A DNA stretch of 64,000 bases, from contig CM063110.1 in NCBI GenBank assembly GCA_031841125.1, positions 38,703,214 to 38,767,213 of the forward strand, given 5' to 3'. The notes beneath the pieces are model-generated. The model made no database searches and was not told the origin of the DNA. It was given only the letters and a program-made list of their open reading frames with translations. Position 1 is the first letter of the stretch, and every line of letters begins with the position of its first letter. The position numbers were made by a program, and so were the translations under genes. Below, piece after piece: positions 47,451 through 58,784 of this stretch. This DNA is from Acanthococcus lagerstroemiae. Its lineage: Eukaryota; Arthropoda; Insecta; Hemiptera; Eriococcidae.

Positions 47451-48269
47451 TGTACTGTTTTTGTACACGCGGAACAGGAACCACCCAATCTACGAGCTTT
47501 CAAAGCACGAAGTGTGCTTCACCCTCTCCATCATTCCGAAACGTAATTTAAAATTGTCCGGCAAATTTTCATTCCAAAGCTAGATTAAATTACGCTGAAC
47601 TGGTACCCAGGTGTGAACCGACTCAAAACACCCCCTTGGCACCAGCTTGAATTTAATTTATAAAAACGAGCAATCGTGTTAATGCTGAGACAAAACAAAA
47701 TTTCTCTCCATATTCCTACAGGCGCGCAATGTGAGCTGATTTATTGAATCCAACTACACTGTAACAGAACTTCTTGTTGCCATAATAAGACTCTCCTCTC
47801 CGTGAACTTTTGGATTCCATCGAGAACCAAAATACTGTTTGCATTTCATTTCGCGAAGTACTCAAAATGACTTCTTCAAATTTGTATCGCTTCAACTTGA
47901 AAAACAACATTCTTTTCTTAAAGAAGTACACATTGCGTAATGATCATTATGATAATTTAAAAAAACTCGAACAGGAATAATAATTAATATTTTCATGTTT
48001 GTTTCGAGATAGATATAATACAAAATCGAGTGAGGATTTCGTCCACAATTCGCAGTTTTATCAGCAGCAGTGAAATTGGGGTACGAATCTGTGGACCCCT
48101 CCATTTGTTTTCTCCCTCATTCCATAATCCTTCCACTTTCTGCTAAATTCAGCATTTCCTTGACAACGTAGAGTTCACGGAGCACATCTTCTACGTTGTT
48201 TGAAAAGTTTGCTTCGACAAATTCAAGATTGGTCAAGAGAACATTTTTCTGATTTCAACTGAAATTTTT
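47451..48269. other. Non-coding, no gene recognised
   Basis: Fairly unique sequence; minus-strand frames 47716-47931 and 47892-48104 have no motif or phase-compatible splice sites. No repeats recognised. Confidence 0.35.
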
Positions 48270-49198
48270 TACATATTAGTCGGTACTTTTGATACGGTCA
48301 ATTTATCCTTCTTATGGAGGACTTTAGCACGGCAAGGCATCCCACACAAATTTATTAACATTATAAAAGAAATGTATTCGGGGGCAAATGGGCATGTCAA
48401 ATCGGATAAAGTTCGGCCAAAATTCGAAATTAAAAGGGGGGGTCAAACAAGGAGACCCGCTGTCTCCAAATCTATTCAATAGCATCACAGAAGAAGTATT
48501 TTGGGAAATGGGATGGGAGAACAGAGGCATCAAAATAAACGGAAAATACCTCAGTAATTTACGTTTTGCAGATGATGTGCTATTTGCACAAGATCGAAAT
48601 TCCCTCCAGGTAATGGCCTCAGAATTCGAAGCAGTCGATAAAAAAGTAGATCTAAAAATAAACACAAAAAACAAAAACAAGTGTTACTTTCGAGACAAAA
48701 TGACGAGGCTAGCATTATTCTGAGAGGGGAAACATAAGTAGGGTAGAGGAAACCACATGTTTAGGGCAAAAAAATAGCTTTCCCAGATAGACTGGACAGG
48801 GAGATCTCCTGTAGAATTTCAAAAGCCTGGAACAGCTTTTGGGCAATGAAACTGCTTACAAATTACGCCTCCCAATAAACCTCAAAGCAACTAACTGTCC
48901 TGGAAACCTGTACCTTCCCAGTTCTAACATACGGGGCGCAAACTTGGGCCTCAACAATAACGCAATTAAATAAAATCTACAGGACACAACTGGCCATGGA
49001 ACGTAGTATAACGGAAACGAAACTCAAAGACAGAATTAAAAGAACAATAACAAGAAAACCAACGGGAACAAAAAACAAAATATACGATAAAGAGACTCAA
49101 AATGAAGTATGCTGGACATATAAAAAGAAACGAAGAGGATAGATGGGAAAGAAGGGTTTTCGAATGGACACCATGTGGGGAAAAGAGGTATGGTGTAG
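48270..49198 (+). pseudogene. RTE-type LINE reverse transcriptase, broken
   Basis: Reads 'FDTVNLSFLWRTLARQG' (decayed motif A), 'IPHKFINIIKEMYSG', then motif B 'GGVKQGDPLSPNLFN', 'TEEVFWEMGWENRGIKI', motif C 'LRFADDVLFAQ', then 'CTFPVLTYGAQTWAS', and 'MKYAGHIKRNEEDRWERR' with 'VFEWTPCGEKR'. This order and wording match RTE-clade elements. A frameshift falls at a run of seven G (48436-48442), and a stop follows at 48721. The 5' part, including the endonuclease, is missing. The frame is interrupted after 49198 by an R1-type insertion and resumes at 50327. Confidence 0.85.
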
Positions 49199-49541
49199 TG
49201 GGACGTATGGCGATGCACGTATGCCAAAGTGGCCCCTATGACACCGCGCACCCGGTCCCGGAAACTACCCTTTCGAGTATCGCATCAGTGGTCGGAGGGA
49301 CGCTTCGAGGCCAAGCCCACGCCTTCATTTCGCCGTGCCGCAACCGGTGCGCGCGTCCTGCATGGGCCACCATGGGGTTCCCTACTTACCGAGGTCCACC
49401 TTGTCTGGAATTCAGGTCCCCAAAGCCGGACGCGCTGCCTTTTTACTCACCCCTCACCTTCTCGTCGTGGTACGCGCGACGACGCGTGCAGGTGACGACG
49501 ACGGGGGAGCCCTGCCGAGGAGTCCGCAGAGCAGCTGCATT

Positions 49542-49808
49542 CATGGGCGTAGCCAGCGAGGGGCAGGGGGCAATTGCCCTCCCTTGGATTTTGAAGAGAA
49601 AAATTTTGTTCCAGTGCTCACAATATAATTTTCGGATATTTAAAGCCAACTGAATAAAATTCACTGAAAATAGGATGTGCCTAGAGGCCTAGACGCTAGA
49701 CAACGAAAATGTGTGACTGGCGCCGCACTGATAGCAAGGCAGCGACTTGCACCTGCACAAATTCTACCTTTTTTCCCCCTCCTGGAAAAAGTTCCAGCTA
49801 CGCCCATG
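49542..49808. mobile_element. hAT-like MITE nested in the R1-type copy
   Basis: Ends 'catgggcgtagccagc' and, inverted, 'catgggcgtagctgg' form a 12+ bp TIR. Flanks 'gctgcatt' (49534-49541) and 'gctgcagc' (49809-49816) match at 6 of 8. The R1-type reading frame is broken at exactly this point ('LGELLQ' on one side). Non-coding; resembles the 'ggcgtagcc' MITEs at 29190, 33200 and 63280. Confidence 0.7.
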
Positions 49809-50274
49809 GCTGCAGCAGCTCTCCTAGGATGGTACAGAGAATGTGTGCCGAGCTTGGTTCGTCGCCGGCCCTCTGCCTCGACCACTCCGTCTGCATCTTC
49901 CTCTTTATGCTGGCCGAGACAAAGGCCGACACCCAGTTCCAACTGCTTCGGTTCTTCATCATCTCCGGAACCAGGGTGTCCGGCGCTAGACGGCTCATCA
50001 CGCAGTCGAAGTCGTTGCTGCTTCTTCTGCCGCCGGAATCGATCGTTGTTGTGGCCGTCTCGCGGCTCTCCTGCTCCCAGGCCTCACACTTGAACAGGGT
50101 GTGCCGAGGGGTGTCCTCCGCCCCTTGATCACAGTGCGAGCACACGCGGCTCGGCGCCCGATGTAGGTACGTGCCGAAGCACCCGTGCTCAGAACTTGGG
50201 TCAGGTGGAAGTTCAGCTCTCCATGCGATCTTCCTGCCCATCCATTGAGGTCCCGTATCAGCGCTCAGATCCAC
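49809..50274 (-). pseudogene. R1-type LINE ORF2 C-terminal domain
   Basis: The minus-strand frame reads 'SSEHGCFGTYLHRAPSRV', then a C-x2-C-x-n-H-x4-C motif ('CSHCDQ' ... 'HTLFKCEAWEQE'), then a helical tail 'SWNWVSAFVSASIKRK'. The GHG.FG.YLHR-plus-zinc-knuckle layout (here with HG) is the standard C-terminus of R1-group LINEs. The reverse transcriptase itself is absent. Interrupted downstream by the MITE; the original frame probably went on to a stop near 49443. Codon use is far more GC-rich than the host exons, marking a different family from the RTE copies. Confidence 0.8.
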
Positions 50275-50326
50275 TCGCCCTTGGACGAATGGGCGAGCGC
50301 ATCCTTCCAGAGGAATAGAGGTGTAG

Positions 50327-50550
50327 AGGGAGACCTAAAATATGGGAGGATGAGATAATACAGTTATGGCGGATTAGCTTGGGGGAGGGATGCAAGGGTT
50401 CGTGACAGGAGGGCTAGGGTGGTAGAGGCTTATGCCCAAAGATGGGCAGAGAGAGACTAAAGTTAAGTTTGTTTTAAAGCTGTTTAAGTTTGTACATTAA
50501 AACGGTTTGAGTTTCCCTCGATTAAAGCTAATTTTATTCATTCATTCACT
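50327..50550 (+). pseudogene. RTE-type LINE, 3' end after the insertion
   Basis: 'RGRPKIWEDEIIQLWRIS', 'RRARVVEAYAQRWAERD' and a stop complete the RTE protein interrupted at 49198, parallel to 'RGRPATHWSDEI...AYAQKWAN' of the copy at 10765. A 3' untranslated region follows and ends in an ATTC repeat (about 50534-50550), the short microsatellite tail usual for RTE elements. Joining across the insertion leaves a one-base frame difference, so the copy was already decaying or has changed since. Confidence 0.8.
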
Positions 50551-51769
50551 TCTGCTGACTACCCCCCTCGCCCCAAACAACTGCCCTACACTCATGTCTA
50601 CCCTTATTTACTGGTATTGATATTAGTGCTCTCGACTTTCGGTCTGGGTCCGAAGCTCCTAACAAATGAACCAAGAAACTTATCATTTGATTGACTCGAT
50701 TTTCATAGGAACTATCGTGCAGCGAATGATAACTCTGAGTGCAATCCTACAAACCGCACATGGTACTAGTGACAAGCATCCGACATTAATAAATATCTCA
50801 TCGCGTTTATAAGCTACGTAATTTATACCTACACAATCTGCGCCATGCCACGCACTGATGCACTGCTTTATGGCGCCATTTTAGTACTACATATAGAAAG
50901 TAACCCACGAACACACGTAATATTTTAGAATTGTAGTAGGTAGCTGAAGATTTAAACTTGAATGTTAGGTGCTGAAGTCAGTACTCTGTGATGCAGCACA
51001 CACTTTCCCATAATCAAAAGGCTATAAAATCTCTACGACCGAGGAGATGAGTTTTCATGCCCTTGTAGTAACTGAAAACACGAAAAGGGCATGCCGCAGA
51101 ATAGAGAAATAAAATGAAGACTAGTCGAGCTTGCCAAACGGTCTCTTATTTTACATCTTCGCGGACGTAAGTAACAAGCTATAAAGTTAAAATATTTTTT
51201 GAACAAATCGCAAGGGCCTGGGTGTTTTGAGTACAGGCAGAAATTCAGCCAAATGTACGTAGCTGTTTATGTTGTGTTTTTGCGCACACTTTAATCTGCC
51301 AAGAGTCAAGAGCAGACGAAGGATGAAAAATTTGATCCATTCGATCACTTTCGGAAATTTATAACTCCAATAACTTCAGTATGTCAAAATTTCGATAGCA
51401 TTTTATAAATTACCACATTTTGAAAGTCGGAATCATTATAACGCAAATCTCTAGATTAGTTCAATGAAATACAAAAAAAAAAATCTTTGTTAAACAAGCT
51501 CAATTTTGATGAGGGAACATGTACCAAAAGGCCCCACTCTCTTTTTACGCCGGAAATATACATCGAATTTTGACATTTTTCCACCAAGTTTAATTTTTTG
51601 CAGTCTGTAAGTCTGTAATAACACTAGCACCACTAAAAATACACAGATAGAAACTTCGGACTGGTATTCTAATACTTATACTCTTTGAGCCCAAATTTCA
51701 TTTGAAACGTTTCAAGTTGATAGCTCATGTGAGTCAAGGACCGAAAGGGAATTCAAAATAGGTCCAAAA
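50551..51769. other. Non-coding, no gene recognised
   Basis: Mostly unique AT-rich DNA. 'ataactccaataacttcagt' near 51362 resembles the motif at 3936 and 30788. No coding signal. Confidence 0.35.
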
Positions 51770-52310
51770 ATTTTAGACTCGTGAATCAGTTTTCGAGGTT
51801 GGTTTTCGGTTTCGAACGCCCAGGAAGCCATTAATGAAAAGCTAGGCTGTCAACTCATAGATTTTAAAGATCGTTGAATCAGTTTTTGGGATTATATTTT
51901 CTTTCGAGCCACCAAGTACCAACCTAGATGCTGACGCATATTAGAATAACCGTGGAATCGAATATATGGTGACACTGAAAACCTATTTATCGACTACTAT
52001 CTCACAAAAATTACCCAAATAAGGATTCAGCAACCCCGGGGCCATGATCTTTGGATGCATGAAATTCATTGAATCCTATCTCAAAAAATACTGAAATGGG
52101 GAGTTAAATTTTTTCTAGCGGCATTCTAGGGAGTCTAAGCAACTGACACGTAACACTGCAAATGGATTTAGCGATCTTGAAAACCTAAAAAGCAACGACT
52201 ACCGCGAGGAAAAAAATGGAAATGGGGTTCAGCCCCCGCTGGCAGCACCTTGAAGAGTATAAACCAAAAAACAACTACAGAACGAATCCAGCAATCTTGA
52301 AAACCAATAA
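51770..52310 (+). repeat. ~130 bp satellite relics
   Basis: Phrases 'tgaatcagttttcgaggttg' (51784), 'tgaatcagtttttgggat' (51876), 'ggattcagcaaccccgg' (52022), 'ggatttagcgatcttgaaaa' (52163) and 'gaatccagcaatcttgaaaa' (52285) recur about every 90-145 bp, not all in the same orientation. Low identity; an old, scrambled array. Confidence 0.4.
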
Positions 52311-52693
52311 ATCAAATACCGTAACGAAAAAATTAGTTGCTATCAACCGAGAGCGCTCCAGTGCAGAATTTGTATCTATGTTTTCAGGGTTATTACGAAC
52401 TGAACATTTTGTGAGAAATTTAGAACGGAAATTCTTTGCAAGCATTTACGCAAAAAAGAAACACTATCAAGTATTTTATTGTCTATCTTTAATAGTAAAA
52501 GGGCTACAAAACATTGAAATGGGGTAAAATTTACGTAAATTTTATGGTGCAGCTACCTGAGGCTGAGCAATGAATAACTATGTAAATTATTGTTACATTT
52601 TTACTGTTCTGTTCATAGCTGTAACTACTAACAAATATTTTCAAAATAAACAGTCACCACCTATTTCATAACAAAATTTCCTACTTTTTTGGA
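52311..52693. other. Non-coding, no gene recognised
   Basis: The 103-codon frame starting at 52216 overlaps the satellite relics and has no motif. Confidence 0.35.
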
Positions 52694-52701
52694 TGCCACA
52701 G

Positions 52702-53024
52702 CAGGGCGCTTAGCCAATCGGAAGGGCTAAGAACTTCGCTAAAAGCTAACGTTTCCTAACGATTGGCTTAGGCTAACAGCTAATGGCTAACTTGGTCTCA
52801 TTAGCTAGCTAATTTTGGGCCAAAATCGATCGGCTAGTGGCTAACGGCTAAGAGGTTCGGCTTAGCTGAGTAGCCCTCTCAATCGAAAGGGCGTTTTCAA
52901 ACGCTTTGCTTCGGCTAACAGCTAACGGCTAACGTGATCTCATTAGCTAGCTAATGGCTAGCTAATTTTGGGCCAAAATCGATCGGCAAACGATTAAAAG
53001 CTTCGGCTTAACTAAGCAGCCCTG
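52702..53024. mobile_element. hAT-like word-array element (GGCTAACGGCTAA family)
   Basis: Begins 'cagggcgcttagcc' and ends, inverted, 'cagggctgcttag'. Flanks 'tgccacag' (52694-52701) and 'ttccacag' (53025-53032) match at 7 of 8. Almost the whole 323 bp consists of 'ggctaacagctaa', 'ttagctagctaat', 'gggccaaaatcgatcggc' and related words in both orientations. Internal blocks (52756-52835 and 52917-52990) are duplicated. Non-coding. Confidence 0.75.
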
Positions 53025-53032
53025 TTCCACAG

Positions 53033-54544
53033 TCTATTAATCTTTTCAATTCTGAGAATATGCCATATTAGTTTACAGGAATGGGCAAGATGATGCACCT
53101 AACGGTCTAAGATAGGGATCCGTAGTTAATTTTAAAAAACAGACACTTCGACAGATTCTAAATGTTTCTATAGAGCACCCGCACCTCGAGACGACTCATT
53201 CACTACATTTAACAAAAAAAAAAAGGGGGAGAGAGAGAGAGCTGACTGCCAGAACAATAAGGTATAAGCACTGGAGAGCAACGAAGATATACAGAAATAA
53301 CAGCTGCTAAAGAGAAAGCTACAGATTTTTGTTGAGCCCGAAACAAATGGTCCAATTCGCTCCTTTTTGATATGGCGCTTTCAAATTAAGGATTCATCTT
53401 ATGAAATTTCCATCTTAATTTCGCGGCACATTAAAAAAAAAAAAAAAAAAAAAAAGTTAGCATTAAAAAGTCTAATTTTACATTATGTTTTTATTACCCT
53501 CTTAAAAACAGCCATCATTCATTATTGCGATCGCTGTTTTTATTCCGAGCTATTATCATCAATTAGGAATGCGAAGTATTTGCAATGTATTCGGTTAGAC
53601 TCCAACATACGAATTATTTATTTAGAAAGCTAAGGAGAAAAGTAGTTCGAAGATTCACTCTACGACAGTGGTCTCATAATTTCGGATAGTTTCATCTTTC
53701 CCACCGACAGTGACTATGTGTGTCGGGGGGAGAAGGGAGAAATGGGAAATAGTAACCAACGAAGAAATTATTGTTCTGCCAAGTCCTCCTCATAAAAATC
53801 CTTAAATCAATGACAGGCCAATTCAAATCTTCTGAAAGTGAAAAAGGGTGTTTTAATATAAATCAGCTCCCACCATTCCCATAAATTCGAATCGTTTTTA
53901 GATACGAAATCGAAAGCGGATGGCTTATTACCATAAATCATCCTCCTCGTCTATAATTTCGGACGGAGTTGAAAAAATTATATACAAAGGAAATACAAAA
54001 GTATACAATTGTCTTCAGACCCATCATTCGAAAATTCTACACTTCACGTGAATATGGCCAGGTAAAGTATTATTTTCAACTTCTCATTGACAACGTTCTA
54101 GGGCAATTACGAAAAAATGGTAAAAAACCAATTTTACAAAACGTCGGGTCCAGAGTAAATTTTGTTTGAAACATTTTCAAATACGAGCGATAGAAAGTGA
54201 ATTATTATCTGAAATTCAGATTTTAGCAGCTTCTTCCTCAGGTGGTACCAGAAGCCCCAGCTGGATGAGCAAAATTGAATTTCGACCCCTATCAAAGATA
54301 CAACACCGGGAGGGGAATATGAGAAGTTTCCCCTTAGGCTGACCGTCTGTCGCATCAAAAATTTCAGATGAAACTGCCACCAATAACGAAATGTACAAGA
54401 TTGTCTAGCTAATCAAGTGGAATTTGAACGCTGAATTCCCTATCCCGAGTCCTGAGCATCCTTCTTCCCTGAAAAACTAGTCGATGTTGTTAAATTATAA
54501 GCTTGCGGCTATGCACTAAAAATCAGATGGTATTCACTGATTAC
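53033..54544. other. Non-coding, no gene recognised
   Basis: Holds a GA-rich tract near 53225-53240 and a 23-base A-run (53433-53455). The 88-codon frame across the A-run is an artefact. Other frames are short and mirrored. Confidence 0.4.
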
Positions 54545-54597
54545 CTGTTCAGAGCAGCAAGAACCAACTGATAGAGAAATCCTGTGCGTTTCAACTT
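54545..54597 (-). CDS. Candidate 53-base coding exon of the host gene
   Basis: On the minus strand an acceptor 'aaaattatttgcag' precedes 53 open bases and a donor AACAG|GTAATCAG. The reading is phase 0 to phase 2 and gives 'KLKRTGFLYQLVLAALN'. The trailing AG joins the first base of the exon at 38216 to form AGA (Arg), making RVSF. Only one reading frame satisfies both the open stretch and the downstream phase. The segment looks like an amphipathic helix. The donor is moderate and the exon short, so chance is a real alternative; the phase agreement is the main support. Confidence 0.35.
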
Positions 54598-55914
54598 CTG
54601 CAAATAATTTTTACATTAGCGCCTTCTAATTAGTTAAGTAAGCACATTCCCGAACACTGCAGGCGTTATTTTTTATTGAACCACACAAATAAAATATTTC
54701 AGAACGTCAAGTCAGTACTAGAAATAATACAACGACGTAAGGTTATAATAAGTAGACTATGTCCTCGTGCAAACATATTGCTATTAATAATTACAACTTC
54801 ATACAATTTTTACGATGTTTTGCTATACAAGTTCGCGACTCATCAGCTCTGACAAACATAATTCGCTCGCGAACGATGATTCGAGATTTATTCCATCCTG
54901 TTTCATTTTTGATTTAGAAAAGTCGCACTCAAGTGTGCAGAGTACTCCAGCCTAGGACAAAGGACACTAACCACAGGACAACTACGTGTAATAATGTTGA
55001 AGTGGGAATAATTTAACGGTGTAATTAAAAGCTATATTTTACTTATAATCATAAACAAGTCGAATGCAGTGAAGGTCGCTCTATGACATTCATCGGGACA
55101 CGTGCAAAAAGTGCACCAAACACGTACAGGTATTTCATTCGAAACAATCCACGTTTTCCATTAGAGCGATATATAACGTACATTATTTTCCCAAATCAGT
55201 TCAAAAGGTCACTAGAAGCTCTGCTTCGTCTTTTCTATAACTGCAAATTCAAAACACTTAGTATCACTTAGTACATTTAGTGAAGAATTCTCAGATTCGA
55301 TGTTCAGTATTGTCAGATTATGCAAGGGAACACAAGCGATTTTTAGAGACTATTAACAAGAAAGGCTGGAGTATTTTTTAAGCCCCTACAAAAATCAAAT
55401 GAAAGAGAGAAAATATGCTAAGTATCGATAACAGAGACCCTCTAGCATGCCCTGTCATCAAATTTTCAGGTTGCTTACAAGATGCAAGGTTAAAGAAGAA
55501 AAAAACAAGGTTATACCTGTAAAATAATTTGTTTCAAATATGTGCTTCAAATATACTTCTGTTACAGAACTGATAACCTTGATCAAAAGCACAGAGAAAA
55601 CTTGAGGAGCCATCTACCCATATCTGGACTCCAAGTAATCCTTGTAGGCAACACGTTGCCAGATTGAAACTTTTCCACTCTAGGAGAACTATTTGTCTTT
55701 CTATAAGAATATCCAAGGAGCTACAAGTTGCCAAAATTGATATTCTTCAACTTTAATGTTAGGAGAATTTACATACAGAATATATGTACAGTGTTCCCAA
55801 ACTTTCCCTTCACTGTTAAAATTGAGCGATCAGCTTCCAGTGGCCACATTTGACACATCCGCTTTACACAGTTTTTAGTTATTCAGTTAAGTGACAATTG
55901 TATCCAGTATCTGT
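54598..55914. other. Non-coding, inferred intron
   Basis: Unique AT-rich DNA with no shared repeats. The frame at 55534-55734 (minus) lacks motif and splice support. Confidence 0.35.
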
Positions 55915-56149
55915 CAGTGGCGAATCTAAGAAGGTCCATCGGGGCTAAGGCTCCTCCCTTTGTATTGAGATCAATACTAGATAAGATTCCAAATACCTCA
56001 AAATCTCAAATAAAAAGTTCATTTTAACCAATTCTGCTCGCTAAAACAGAAAGAAATTATAGAAATTTCACTCAATCTGTTCGCGATTATTCGCGAAGAC
56101 AGTCCCAAGCCCCCCCTTCATTTCTTTCTCAATCCGACACCGCTAACTG
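55915..56149. mobile_element. Possible hAT-like MITE
   Basis: Starts 'cagtggcgaatct'; the right end, inverted, reads 'cagttagcggtgtcggatt', both close to the CAGTGGCGGAT-type hAT end. No convincing target duplication. Followed by TTAAA repeats near 56355-56375. Non-coding. Confidence 0.4.
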
Positions 56150-56727
56150 TATGTCGTATGAACAGATGTTGCGACTAAACACCACTAAAAAGATCTTGGG
56201 AAACATACCTAAAACTATGTTATCGTAAAGTCCCTTTTCCAGAACATCGTAAAATGCACATAATCAGAAATTCAATTCGAACGGCAGCTGTATGTTTTGT
56301 CCCTGATTACAGTGCATTATTACGAAAAATAATAATAACAATAATGATAAATAGATTAAATTAAATTAAATTAAAAACACAAACTGAAATTTGTTCGAAA
56401 AGTGACTATGATGTATCATCCAGGAAGTCATACATAGTGGGGAGTCGTCGCCCTAAAATTTTTAAGAGTCGGCAAATTTAGAAAAATTAACCCTCAGTTA
56501 ACACAATTAAACTGACAGAGTTGGCAAGATTGTAAAGGTGTTGATCTTTCTATTTATTTATTTATTTGCCAGTCGATTCCAATAATTTCCGGTCAGTTTG
56601 GTATCGGCCTCTCAAGGGACAAAATTAAAAACTTCAGTTGGCAAAATCATGTTTTTTTCTTCCCCATCCCTCAAATTACTTTCGGTGCGTCTCTGATGCA
56701 TCAGTCTAGAACAAGGATGGCACTTAC

Positions 56728-56763
56728 ATTCCAAGAACTTGAAATGGCTTCACAAAGTGGGTG
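56728..56763 (-). CDS. Weak candidate 36-base microexon
   Basis: A good acceptor 'cacaaataatttcag' and donor AAT|GTAAGTG bracket 36 open bases, phase 0-0, reading 'HPLCEAISSSWN'. It would precede the phase-0 exon at 54545-54597. Segments this short are often open by chance; included only because both splice sites and the phase agree. Confidence 0.2.
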
Positions 56764-56796
56764 CTGAAATTATTTGTGGAGGAAAGGTGTCTAAAT

Positions 56797-57228
56797 CAGT
56801 GTTGCCAGGTGGCGAGAAAAGTCGCCAAAGTGGCGATTTTTGAACCCTGCTGGGTGACTGAAAATGGTTAAAGGCGAATGGCGATTTTAGTGGCGCTTAA
56901 TCGTTATGTGGAGTTCCTTTTCCGTCTCAAAAGAAATCAACGGCTCTCAGCTCTCTGGATCTCTGAAATAGTTCATAAAACATCATATTTCTTCAATAAA
57001 GTATTTTTTCTGGCCTCAAATTGTTGAAGTGGCTCCTGGCTCTCCAGATCTCTGAAATTTATGCCAGCCCAACTGTTCTGAGAAAAAAGACCTAAAACTA
57101 TATGTAAATTAGGTTCTTTTTCAAGGTCTCATTGTGGTAAGTGGACGAGGAAAATTGCAGTGGTGAAAAGTGGCGATTTTTATGTTTCAACATTGGCGAC
57201 CTGCTTTCCAAGATAACGGGCAACACTG
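56797..57228. mobile_element. hAT-like word-array element (AAAGTGGCGATTTT family), exact TSD
   Basis: Begins 'cagtgttgccaggtggcg' and ends, inverted, 'cagtgttgcccgttatc'. Flanked by exact 8 bp repeats 'gtctaaat' (56789-56796 and 57229-57236). Words 'aagtggcgatttt', 'gtcgccaaagtggcg' and 'ttttagtggcgc' crowd both ends. GTGGC is also the reported core of the subterminal repeats bound by the Hermes hAT transposase. No transposase frame. The exact TSD suggests a relatively young insertion. Confidence 0.85.
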
Positions 57229-57236
57229 GTCTAAAT

Positions 57237-58784
57237 CATTCACGCACCTACTGCCGGATTATATACAAGGTGGCTCGCAGAAAAGTTTTGAGTCAGGCTC
57301 TGGCCCTTCAACCTTTTCCTTTCTCTACCCAGTTCATCCGAGACCATTCTCGCACTCCTCCCATTCGTTCCCCTCTTTCAAAGAATAATCAAAGTGGAAG
57401 TAAAAACCACAGTTTATGTATAGAAGAAGCCGGAGCCGAGGTCCACGATAATTATCTGCAGAAAAACGACAGAAATTAGTCCCTTCCCACGCCCGCTTTA
57501 AGGACCAATGATGTGCTGAAGCATATCAGAGAAATAACCTCGGAATGGAATGTGGCGACTACGGATACATATCAGTTGATTGCAGCCTCAGAGAACCGAA
57601 TCAAATGTAGGGTCAATTTCCTACGCCGAGACCCCGGCGTTCAAGATGAAAACCGCGGAAAGAAGATCAAAAAAGGGGGTTGAGTCTCGTGGAACCGCAG
57701 AAAGAAGTCTTTAGAGCAAGAACTAATCCCAGAAACAGTTTCAGTGGCCTTCAATACTTGTAAATCGAGCATCGTACCGCAAAATGCTTAGCAATGTGTG
57801 ACTTTTCTTTTCAGCTCCCTCCCCTCTAAAGCTTTCAATCCAGAAAATTTCAAAAAGAAAAATTCACCGTCAAAGAGTACTACAACACCCCAATCCAAAA
57901 CTTGTACCTACCTTTTTCTTAGCGTTATTAAAAGTTAAAAAATAAATAAAAAAAATATAAAAGTCAAAATTTATGAATTCTCACACAGGAAGGGAAGAGA
58001 GTTTAAAATAATAAACGATTTGTTTCTGCGAATATTTCGTATTCCATAGACATTCCTGTATCTCACCATTTTGTACTCAGAAAGGCGAAATAAGAGAGGC
58101 AGATTATTGGGACAGATAAAGGCGATGGAAAGAGCCTTGATCACATTCACCAACGCATTATCAAATATCGATATCCATACACGACATAGTTCGACGAGCT
58201 CCTACCTGCGACTTCTATCCGTTCTTCTTTTGCCGAGACGAGAAACTGCGTCGGAATTTTTCACCAGTTTTCACGGTCACTGACAGAACCGCTGTCAAAG
58301 GCAGCTTTTTTATTCGCTTTTATCGCTTACGATATACTTCGCCTTACTCCAGTCAAAACAACTGACACGGAAAATAGACACTAGCAGAACAAAGGTTACT
58401 TCACATTATCTGAGCCCTATTGTTTCACCTGTTCCCTCGACACCACGATGGCTCATCCATAAAAATCGTGCATTTCGTCACAAAATGAGAAAAAATTTGG
58501 TATGTTGGTGCTGAAAAACATAAGGATCAATTTTAAGATAAGAGCTCATCCGATGAATTTTAAGAATGGAGCTTATCAGTCAAAACTCCGTGGGTCCACA
58601 ATCGTGGAAAAAGGGGGCGGGTTTAAAATCGATGTTCAGCCAATAACTATTCTAGTATGGTCCAAATCGTAAAATGGTAAATACCAAAAGTAAAGGCTCT
58701 TCGGATTTCCCACAAAATGTTGTTGCTGCGTGACTGCAGTCCATGGAAATTTATTTTAGAACTTCATATGATTTTACTAACTTG
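57237..58784. other. Non-coding, partly GC-richer unique DNA
   Basis: 57237-57720 and 58060-58400 are GC-richer and unrepeated. Minus-strand open segments near 58212-58300 end at GT donors, but a stop falls before the splice site in the open frame. No recognised gene. Confidence 0.3.

Larger units (their letters stand above)
49199..50319 (-). mobile_element. R1-type LINE, 5'-truncated, inserted in the RTE LINE
   Basis: 1.1 kb insertion flanked by 'ggtgtag' (49192-49198 and 50320-50326). The RTE coding sequence runs up to the left border and resumes at the right ('RGRPKIWEDEI'). On the minus strand the insertion encodes an R1-type C-terminus (49809-50274), then a GC-rich 3' region that ends at 'cgccatacgtccca'. 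That 3' region is the parent of the short copies at 39761, 43303, 43718 and 46501. A hAT MITE (49542-49808) sits within it. No poly(A) tail. Confidence 0.75.

Noticed and set aside
49102..49653. 183-codon plus-strand frame, the longest in the window
   Set aside because: It is a chimera: the RTE C-terminus up to 49198, then the wrong strand of the inserted R1-type 3' region and the MITE.
49677..50128. Two 138-139 codon plus-strand frames
   Set aside because: They are antisense shadows of the R1-type coding region on the minus strand.
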